Shown one piece after another: positions 1 through 5,889 of a DNA stretch of 22,434 bases (its first letter is position 1; the number at the start of each line of letters is the position of its first letter). Made by a program: the position numbers and the translations under genes. Source of the stretch: Polaromonas sp. Its GTDB lineage: Bacteria > Pseudomonadota > Gammaproteobacteria > Burkholderiales > Burkholderiaceae_C. The DNA is taken from assembly GCA_026786065.1 (NCBI GenBank), contig JAJAYS010000104.1:1-22434 (forward strand). The letters run 5' to 3'. The notes beneath the pieces were generated by a model. That model did no database searches and was not told where the DNA came from. It worked only from the letters and a program-made list of their open reading frames with translations.

Positions 1-158
1 AAGTCACCGGTATCGACGTGAGGCGTATAAATGGCCTTGTGTTTGCCGCGCAAACGGAGAGCAACTTCGCTGGCTACTCGTCCGAGGACCTTGTCGGTCG
101 CGTCAATCACAAACCACTCGTGCGTCACGTCAGCGGGTTTGGCGCTGAAGGTTTTCAT
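1..158 (-). CDS. rplM: 50S ribosomal protein L13, N-terminal part (cut by window edge)
   Basis: The reverse strand encodes the first 52 residues of L13, beginning [20 protein letters not shown] and continuing with the conserved stretch [21 protein letters not shown]13 is an early-assembly protein of the large ribosomal subunit that binds 23S rRNA; rpsI (S9) normally follows it, outside this window. The ATG at 158 is chosen because the family N-terminus begins exactly there, with a purine-rich GAAAGA a few bases upstream. The gene is divergent from rlmJ and is preceded by a clear promoter (323-352) and a terminator-like hairpin in the leader (244-276). The rest of the gene lies beyond base 1. 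Confidence 0.95.
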   Translation of the reverse strand, partial: MKTFSAKPADVTHEWFVIDATDKVLGRVASEVALRLRGKHKAIYTPHVDTGD

Positions 159-243
159 GAGTATCTTTCGATGGAGGTTTGGATCGGTTCTTTTCCACGG
201 TCGGCGTTCTTCTAAAGTGAGAACCTCTTAGGTGGGAGATTGC

Positions 244-276
244 AAAAAAGCCGCCAGACCCAAAAGCCGGCGGCTT
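244..276 (-). terminator. intrinsic terminator-like hairpin in the rplM leader (possible attenuator)
   Basis: Read on the minus strand, AAGCCGCC (276-269) pairs with GGCGGCTT (255-248) around a 13-base loop, and the stem runs straight into six T residues (249-244). It has no T run on the plus strand, so it acts on leftward transcription. It lies about 40-70 bases downstream of the rplM start site and 85 bases before the rplM ATG, so it would terminate rplM transcription early. A competing pairing is possible: bases 290-294 (GCGGC on the minus strand) can pair with 270-274 (GCCGC) and break the terminator stem. This points to attenuation, or to a short RNA of about 73 bases. Confidence 0.7.
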
Positions 277-322
277 CAAATGCACCTCTGCCGCGGAACC
301 TCAATGCGCTGCAGAGCCTTGA

Positions 323-352
323 ATTATATGAATAATCCCGAACCCGAGTCAA
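323..352 (-). promoter_or_regulatory. sigma70-type promoter of rplM
   Basis: On the minus strand there is a -35 box TTGACT (347-352) and a perfect -10 box TATAAT (323-328) with an 18-base spacer. Transcription would start near 315-317 and give a leader of about 157 bases before the rplM ATG. This is the best promoter match I saw in the window and suits a ribosomal protein gene. The start site is inferred, not mapped. Confidence 0.85.
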
Positions 353-393
353 TTGCGGCGGCCACCAGCCGGGCACGGAAGTTACGATAGCCC

Positions 394-1431
394 ATGTTCT
401 CCTACCGTCATGCATTCCACGCCGGCAACCACGCCGACGTGCTCAAACACACGACGCTGATCGCGCTAATGCGCTACCTGACCCAGAAAGACACGGCGCT
501 GACGGTGATCGACACCCATGCCGGGGCGGGCCTCTACCGGCTCGATGGCGACTACACCGAAACCGGCGGCGAGGCCAAAGACGGTATCTTCAAGCTGTTG
601 TCTACGTCAAATCAGCCAAAGAGTAAGGTAATACTTGCCCAGGCAGCTACCAAAAAGATAGCGACTACGGCTGCATCGAAGCCGTCAGCCAGCCCCGAGC
701 GGGCTCCCGGCGCATTGAAAAAGCCCGCAACGGACGCGCATGCGGCCTGGGCACCCGCGCTGCAAGCCTATCTGGACCTGTTGAGGAAGCTGAACCCGCA
801 GTTCGCCGAAACCACGGACGCCGCGCACCTGAAAATCTATCCGGGCTCACCGTTCATCGCCCAGCAATTTTTAAGCGGCCGCGACAAGCTCAAGCTGTTC
901 GAGCTGCACCCGACTGATTTCAAGTCGCTGACCGGCAACATCGAACAGCTCGGCGTCGGCCGGCAAGTGACGGCGGCGCGTGAAGACGGCTTCGAAGCCC
1001 TCAAAACCTTTTTGCCCCCACCTGCTCGCCGGGCGCTGGTGTTTTGCGACCCAAGCTATGAAGTGAAGACCGACTACAACCGCGTCAGCACCTGCATCGC
1101 CGACGCTGTGAAGCGCTTCGCCACCGGCACCTACGCGGTCTGGTACCCCATCATTCCGCGACCTGAAGCCCACGACCTGCCGCGCAAGCTCAAGACACTG
1201 GCGGTAAAAACTTCAAGAAGCTGGTTAAACGCGACGTTGACCGTTAAATCCAGCAAGTTAACGACCGATTCTGATGGCGAGGTGGTTCGACCCGGTTTGC
1301 CGGCCAGCGGCATGTTCATCATTAACCCGCCGCACACGCTCAAGGCCGAACTGCAGTCCGCGCTGCCGCAATTGGTGGCGTGGCTGGGGCAAGACCGGAA
1401 CGCTGCATTCACTCTGGAGAGCGGCGGCTAA
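394..1431 (+). CDS. rlmJ: 23S rRNA (adenine(2030)-N6)-methyltransferase RlmJ
   Basis: RlmJ methylates N6 of A2030 in 23S rRNA using SAM. The N-terminus MFSYRHAFHAGNHADVLKHT is the family hallmark; the SAM-binding segment is VIDTHAGAGLY (about 38-48), and the motif IV equivalent is CDPSYEVKTDY (218-228), DPSY rather than the DPPY of E. coli. SGMFIINPP (305-313) is the conserved C-terminal signature. At 345 residues it is clearly longer than E. coli RlmJ (280). The extra length lies mostly at about residues 70-118, a Ala/Lys/Thr/Pro-rich segment that begins with an AT-richer stretch containing a copy of the dispersed repeat (624-663, residues 77-90). Start ATG 394 matches the family N-terminus; ribosome-binding signal is weak (GGAAG, far upstream). 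Divergent from rplM. Confidence 0.92.
   Translation: MFSYRHAFHAGNHADVLKHTTLIALMRYLTQKDTALTVIDTHAGAGLYRLDGDYTETGGEAKDGIFKLLSTSNQPKSKVILAQAATKKIATTAASKPSASPERAPGALKKPATDAHAAWAPALQAYLDLLRKLNPQFAETTDAAHLKIYPGSPFIAQQFLSGRDKLKLFELHPTDFKSLTGNIEQLGVGRQVTAAREDGFEALKTFLPPPARRALVFCDPSYEVKTDYNRVSTCIADAVKRFATGTYAVWYPIIPRPEAHDLPRKLKTLAVKTSRSWLNATLTVKSSKLTTDSDGEVVRPGLPASGMFIINPPHTLKAELQSALPQLVAWLGQDRNAAFTLESGG
624..663 (+). repeat. dispersed ~40-bp repeat, intragenic copy in rlmJ
   Basis: By eye, 24 of 40 positions match the intergenic copy at 20542-20581 in the same orientation, including the core GGCAGCTACC...ATAGCG. It is read in frame as residues 77-90 of RlmJ and lies in a region absent from the shorter family members. 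This is the most diverged copy I list; chance similarity cannot be excluded without a search. Confidence 0.45.
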
Positions 1432-1560
1432 AGTGCACTGGCTGTGGCTCCGTTTGGCAAGCCGGTTTTCACGGCCCCTGAAGCCCGATGAACCCGCACT
1501 TCAACTTAGCCGCGCAATCCCTGCCCTGCCAGCCGAAGTCCGACGCCAAGCTGCACTTTC

Positions 1561-2634
1561 ATGGATTCCCTTTCACAAATTGCATTGGGCGCCGCCGTCA
1601 GCGTGGCCGTGATGGGCCGCCGCACGGCGGTCTGGAAAGCCGCCCTTTCCGGCGCTGTGGCGGGCGCGCTGCCGGACCTGGATGTGCTGATTGACCATGG
1701 TGATCCGATTCGCAACATGGTGCTGCACCGGGCCGAGAGCCACGCCGTGTTCTGGCTGACGCTGTTTTCGCTGCCTTTCGCCGCTCTCGTGGCGCGGGTA
1801 AATGGCCAATGGGCGCTGCGGCGGCGTTGGTGGCTGGCGATGTGGCTGGCCCTCGTCACACATCCCCTGCTCGACGCCATGACGGTTTACGGCACCCAGC
1901 TGGCGCTGCCGTTCTCGAATCATCCTTATGGCGTTGGAAGCGTTTTCATCATTGATCTGCTCTACACGCTGCCGCTTCTGGTCGGCGTAGGCTGGGCGCT
2001 GGCGGGACGCAATAGACACAACACGTACGTCAGCGGGATGGGTCGCGGGCCGGATCCCGGGCTGAGGGCCAATGCGCTTGGGCTGGCCCTCAGCACGGCT
2101 TACCTGGCGTGGGGCGTGGCGGTGCAGCAGCATGTGAGCCAGATTGCCCGCGCGTCACTGCTTAAACAGGGGATCCAGGCCGAGCGTGTGCTGGTCACGC
2201 CGACGCCCTTCAACAGCGTGCTTTGGCGCGTCGTGGCCGTCTCGGGCGATGCCTACCATGAAGGCTTTTACGGATTGCTTGACCGATCGCCGCAGATCGT
2301 TTTCGACGCCTACCCGCGCGGCAACGCCCTGGCCGCCGAGTTGCAGGGCGCAGACAGCGTGCAGCTTCTTCGTGCCTTCAGTCAGGGCTTTTACGGTCTG
2401 CGGGAGGAAGGTGGCCGGGTTTAGATCAGCGATCTGCGCATGGGCCTGGAGCCCGCCTACACCTTCACCTTCGCGGTCGCCGAAAAACACAGCCCCGCCG
2501 TGCGGCTCTCCAAGCCAGAGCAGCTGACCGGCCGGGGTGACATCGCCTGCGGCTTGTCGTGGCTCGGGAAACGGGTGTGGGGCGATGCGCTGCCACCGCC
2601 GGCACGGCTTTGCGGTCGAGCGGTAGAGCCGTAG
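1561..2634 (+). pseudogene. YdjM-like membrane-bound metal-dependent hydrolase, interrupted by in-frame amber stop
   Basis: The first 287 residues match the LexA-binding, inner-membrane-associated putative hydrolase family (YdjM, PF04307): MDSLSQIALGAAVSVAVMG, then ALPDLDVLIDHGDP and HRAESHAVFW, HPLLDAMTVYGTQLALPF and SVFIIDLLYTLPLLVG, with several membrane segments. A TAG at 2422-2424 ends this frame, but the same frame continues directly with ISDLRMGLEPAYTFTFAVAE up to a TAG at 2632-2634. That second part looks like the expected C-terminal domain, so the full product would be about 357 residues and the gene appears recently inactivated by one nonsense change (for example TTG to TAG). A truncated product of 287 residues may still be made; a sequencing error or readthrough are alternatives. 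No clear ribosome-binding site precedes ATG 1561. The reaction of this family is not established. Confidence 0.8.
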
Positions 2635-2716
2635 AGCGGTAGCGGTGAATCACAGATGGGGTCGCAAACCGGGTCAGCACCCGGAAGCTGGAATTGTGTC
2701 GATTAAAGCCTACAGC

Positions 2717-2756
2717 CCAATTAATACGGGCGTATATAGCTACTAATTTTATAGCG
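2717..2756. repeat. dispersed ~40-bp repeat, intergenic copy 1
   Basis: An AT-rich element reading CCAATTAATACGGGCGTATA followed by the partial palindrome TAGCTACTAATTTTATAGCG. About 30 of 40 positions match the copy inside tlyA (14894-14933). It lies in the gap between the broken hydrolase gene and the outer-membrane protein scrap. The remaining gap (2635-2716) holds only a short imperfect tandem of GAGC[G/C]GTA units (about 2618-2645) and nothing else I recognise. Confidence 0.75.
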
Positions 2757-2818
2757 TCGGCTTGCCTCTGGAAGGCGTGTGGAGTCGGCCACAGTGGCTG
2801 ACCGGCCCGCCAGACAGG

Positions 2819-2983
2819 TCAGAAGCGGTAGCTGACGCCGACCGAGAACTTGGGCAGCACCGACAGACGCGCCGTGCTGTCCCGCAGCGATGCGGTTTCG
2901 GCATCGACGTCGGCCTGGGTGATGCCCTGTTTGCCGACCAGACTGGTCGTCGTGTCGGTCTTGAACCGGCCCGCAAGCCGCAA
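2819..2983 (-). pseudogene. C-terminal remnant resembling an outer-membrane beta-barrel protein
   Basis: Directly after the cydB stop, in the same frame, 54 sense codons read on to a TGA at 2819-2821 and end in LPKFSVGVSYRF. Alternating hydrophobic residues with a terminal phenylalanine are the classic end of an outer-membrane barrel recognised by the Bam complex. There is no start codon or N-terminal part, so this looks like the 3' end of a gene whose front was deleted next to cydB. The exact family cannot be named from this scrap; OmpP1/FadL-like or OmpW-like proteins are candidates only. A chance open stretch in GC-rich DNA is the alternative. Confidence 0.45.
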
Positions 2984-4015
2984 TCAGTACTTCAGCGCGG
3001 TGCTCTTGCCCCAGAACACGCGGTAGGCAAACACCGTGTAGCCGACGATCACCGGCAGCACCACAGCGGCGCCGACCAGAATCACCCCCATCGCGGCGGG
3101 CGACGAGGCCGCCTGCCAGAGCGTCAGCTTGTCGATGACCAGCCACGGGAACAGGCTGTAGGCCAGCCCGTACGACGCGAGCAAAAACACGCCAACGGTT
3201 GCGCCAAACGGCACCCAGGCGCCGTACTCGCTGCCCTGCGCCAGACGCACCGGCAGGCGCTGCAGGCTGCGGTAGATGACGGCAAACAGCACCGCAGTGG
3301 CCACCGGAATCGGCAGCAGCAACACGATGTACGGAAAGGCAAACCACTTGGCGAAAATGCTCGGGCTGACCAGCGGCGTCGCCAGCGAAATCGCCGCCAC
3401 CCCGGCCATCGTTAGAAAAAGACTGCCCTTGGCCCAGGCGATGGCGCGCAGCTGCAGCGCGCCTTCGGTCTTGATGATCAGCCAGCCGGCGCCCATCAGG
3501 CAGTAGGCGGCCATCAGCGCGAAGCCGATCACGATGCTGAAGGCGACGGTCCAGGGTGTCGAGTCAAAGCCGGTGATCAGCGAGCCCAGCATGTAACCCT
3601 GGCTCCAGGTTGCCAGCAGCGAGCCGGCGTAGAACGCCCGGTTCCATAGCGGTTTTAGCGCGGCGCGCGCCTTGACGCGAAAGTCGAACGCGACGCCGCG
3701 CAGCGTCAGCCCGATCAGCATCAGCGCGACCGGCAAATAGAGCGCGCCCAGAATCACGCCGTGGGCGCGCGGAAATACCGTCAGCAAAATGCCGACGCCG
3801 AGCACCAGCCAGGTTTCGTTGGCGTCCCAGAACGGGCCGATGCTGGCGATCATCGTGTCTTTTTCGTCGTCGCTGGCCTGGCGCATCAGCATGCCGACGC
3901 CAAGGTCGTAGCCGTCGAGCACCACATAGGCGAGCATCGCCAGCCCCATCACGAGGACAAAAACAATCGGCATCCAGCCGGCCGGCTGCGTCAGGTCGGG
4001 GGCGAGATCAAGCAT
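2984..4015 (-). CDS. cydB: cytochrome bd-type quinol oxidase subunit II
   Basis: CydB is the second membrane subunit of the bd-type terminal oxidase, which oxidises quinol and reduces O2 to water without pumping protons. The 343-residue product shows the family features: an early segment with VLDGYDLGVGML, then GPFWDANETWLVLGVGILLTVFP, GVAFDFRVKA, and about eight to nine hydrophobic helices. ATG 4015 is chosen because it gives the usual CydB N-terminus and overlaps the cydA stop by 8 bases (4008-4015), so translation is probably coupled. The longer open frame upstream is only cydA read in another frame. No small CydX-type gene is visible downstream; the next sequence is an outer-membrane protein scrap. 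Confidence 0.95.
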   Translation of the reverse strand: MLDLAPDLTQPAGWMPIVFVLVMGLAMLAYVVLDGYDLGVGMLMRQASDDEKDTMIASIGPFWDANETWLVLGVGILLTVFPRAHGVILGALYLPVALMLIGLTLRGVAFDFRVKARAALKPLWNRAFYAGSLLATWSQGYMLGSLITGFDSTPWTVAFSIVIGFALMAAYCLMGAGWLIIKTEGALQLRAIAWAKGSLFLTMAGVAAISLATPLVSPSIFAKWFAFPYIVLLLPIPVATAVLFAVIYRSLQRLPVRLAQGSEYGAWVPFGATVGVFLLASYGLAYSLFPWLVIDKLTLWQAASSPAAMGVILVGAAVVLPVIVGYTVFAYRVFWGKSTALKY

Positions 4016-5426
4016 GCGCCTGTCCTTCTTTTTCGGGGTAGTTGGCGACGTTGGGCTGGTCTTCCAGGTCGGCGTCGGCGCCGAGCGGCAGGCCGGAATG
4101 TTTGCGGTGTCGGGCCAGGTAAAACACCACCGACACATAGGCCACGATCAGCGCGGCATAGAGCGTCAGGTAAAGCGCCAGCGTCAGTGCGATGCGGGGC
4201 GCGGTCACGTTCGAGGCCGCGTCGGCCGCCGTCAGGATGCCGCTAACCAGCCAGGGCTGGCGCCCGATCTCGGTGGTGTACCAGCCGGCAAGCAGCGCCA
4301 GCCAGCCGGCAAAGGTCATTGCCACCAGCACCTGCGCCTGCCAGCGCTTTAGCTCGCGGCCCGGCGCGCTGGGCGTGGCCTTTTTCCACGGCGCGAGTTG
4401 CCAGGTACACAGCCAGCTCACCGCCAGCATCAGCAGCCCGGTGCCCACCATGATGCGAAAGGCCCAGAACACCGGCCCCACCGGCGGATGCGCACCCTTG
4501 AAGTCGTCCAGCCCCTTGACCTCGCCATTGATGTCGTGCGTCAAATACAGCGAAGCCAGTTTGGGGATGGCGATTTCGAATTTGTTCGACCGCGTGGCCT
4601 CGTCGGGAATGGCAAACAGCACCGCCGGCGCGCCGCGTTGGGTCTGCCAGATGCCTTCCATCGCTGCGACTTTGGCCGGCTGGTGCTCCAGCGTGTTCAG
4701 GCCGTGCAGATCGCCGGCAATAATTTGCAGCGGGATCAGCACTGCCGCCAAATAAACGCCGGTTTTCAGCCCAACCCGCACCTCAGGGCTGCGGTCGTCC
4801 CGCAGCCAGCGGTAGGCCGACAGCCCGGCCACCAGAAACGCCACCGTCAGGCCAGAGGCCAGCATCATGTGGGTCAAGCGATAGGGGAAAGACGGGTTGA
4901 AGATCACCGCCAGCCAGCTCGTCACATGTGCCTGGCCGTCGATCATCTCGAAGCCGGCTGGCGTGTGCATCCAGGAGTTGAGCGCCAGAATCCAGAAGGC
5001 CGACATGCTGGTGCCTGCGGCTACCAGAAAGGTTGCAAGCGTGTGCATGCGCTCGCTGACTCGCTCGCGGCCGAACAGCATGACGCCGAGCATCGTCGCC
5101 TCCAGGAAAAACGCGGTGAGCACTTCATAGGCCAACAACGGGCCGGCGACGTTACCGACTTTCTCCATGAAGCCGGGCCAGTTGGTGCCGAACTGAAAAC
5201 TCATCGTGATGCCGCTGACCACGCCCAGCGCAAACGTCAGCGCAAAAATCTTCACCCAGAACTGGTAGGCGTCCATCCAGTGCTCGCTGCGGGTCTTGAC
5301 GTAGCGCAGCTTGAAGAACAGCAGAACCCATCCCAGCGAAATGCTGATGGTCGGAAACAGAATGTGAAAAGTCATGTTGGCCGCAAATTGAATGCGCGCC
5401 AGCAGCAGGGGGTCCATGCCGTCCAT
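4008..5426 (-). CDS. cydA: cytochrome bd-type quinol oxidase subunit I, short Q-loop (CioA-like)
   Basis: CydA carries the hemes and the quinol site. Visible landmarks: ARIQFAANMTFHILFP (the His is the heme b595/d-side ligand equivalent to H19 of E. coli), GITMSFQFGTNWPGF, the glutamate-rich helix YEVLTAFFLEATMLG, the quinol-loop motif GDLHGLNTLEHQPAKVAAME, and GWYTTEIGRQPW near residues 380-391. At 472 residues it is about 50 shorter than E. coli CydA, the difference being the C-terminal part of the Q-loop; this and LHGLNTLEHQPAK fit the cyanide-insensitive CioA group. Start: ATG 5426 has AGGA about ten bases upstream; ATG 5417 (residue 4) is possible. First gene of the cydAB pair. Confidence 0.95.
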   Translation of the reverse strand: MDGMDPLLLARIQFAANMTFHILFPTISISLGWVLLFFKLRYVKTRSEHWMDAYQFWVKIFALTFALGVVSGITMSFQFGTNWPGFMEKVGNVAGPLLAYEVLTAFFLEATMLGVMLFGRERVSERMHTLATFLVAAGTSMSAFWILALNSWMHTPAGFEMIDGQAHVTSWLAVIFNPSFPYRLTHMMLASGLTVAFLVAGLSAYRWLRDDRSPEVRVGLKTGVYLAAVLIPLQIIAGDLHGLNTLEHQPAKVAAMEGIWQTQRGAPAVLFAIPDEATRSNKFEIAIPKLASLYLTHDINGEVKGLDDFKGAHPPVGPVFWAFRIMVGTGLLMLAVSWLCTWQLAPWKKATPSAPGRELKRWQAQVLVAMTFAGWLALLAGWYTTEIGRQPWLVSGILTAADAASNVTAPRIALTLALYLTLYAALIVAYVSVVFYLARHRKHSGLPLGADADLEDQPNVANYPEKEGQAHA

Positions 5427-5616
5427 CGAGGTTGTTTCCTATCCTTTTTGACAAGATGTTGGCCGCATTCACGGCCCGCGAATGGCGGCCGAAGGACATG
5501 AAAGCGTTCGTCCATTCGTGCAACCAGACGCAAGTGTCTGTCAGGGGATGCGTCTGCGCTGGGCGGCGCCACAAGACCCGCACGTTCACGCTGCTTATGA
5601 GCCGGAGACAAAACTG

Positions 5617-5743
5617 CGCAGTGGCCGGGACCACCGAAAACACCCGGTCATCCCGCGCTTGACTCGGGATCCATGCCCTTTCGGGCTGCCGGGGTGGATA
5701 CCGGCTCGGTTGCCAGGATGACCGAAATACGCAGTGGCCGGGA
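5617..5743. repeat. intergenic repeat element with inverted and direct repeats
   Basis: The 14-base word CGCAGTGGCCGGGA occurs at 5617-5630 and again at 5730-5743. Between them is an element bounded by inverted 8-mers GGTCATCC (5646-5653) and GGATGACC (5716-5723), with an internal segment CGGGATCCATGCC and the near mirror GTGGATACCGG. This is the style of the GTCATCCC...GGGATGAC intergenic repeats seen in many proteobacteria. It carries no open frame of its own. Confidence 0.65.
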
Positions 5744-5757
5744 TGACAGCCGAAAAA

Positions 5758-5797
5758 CGCTATCTATTTCATAGCTGCATACACCCAAATTAATCGG
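5758..5797. repeat. dispersed ~40-bp repeat, intergenic copy 2 (inverted relative to copy 1)
   Basis: Reads CGCTATCTATTTCATAGCTG then CATACACCCAAATTAATCGG, which is the same element as at 2717-2756 in the opposite orientation. It lies in the gap between cydA and the hybrid kinase, directly after the inverted-repeat element at 5617-5743. Confidence 0.65.
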
Positions 5798-5889
5798 CTT
5801 TTAGTCGCTTTTCACAATTTATTTTCACGCCCAGCCTCTGGCAAGCCTCTGCAGCACGGAACCCAAAACTTGGGCTTGTGGGTGGTCGC

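Larger units (their letters stand above)
5427..5889. other. 463-base gene-free stretch between cydA and the hybrid kinase, repeat-rich
   Basis: This stretch is upstream of cydA and downstream of the hybrid kinase gene. The part nearest cydA (5427-5610) should hold the cydAB promoter, but I could not identify convincing -35/-10 boxes or an FNR-type site. The middle holds a repeat element (5617-5743) and then a copy of the ~40-bp dispersed repeat (5758-5797). The end has a small hairpin (CCCAAAACTTGGG, about 5862-5875) just after the kinase stop, without a T run, so terminator function is doubtful. I see no credible gene. Confidence 0.6.

Noticed and set aside
2440..2634. Independent small gene starting at ATG 2440
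   Set aside because: It is in the same frame as the upstream hydrolase and reads as its C-terminal part beyond the amber codon.
5862..5875. Hairpin CCCAAAACTTGGG after the hybrid kinase stop as a terminator
   Set aside because: Stem is short and no T run follows on the minus strand.
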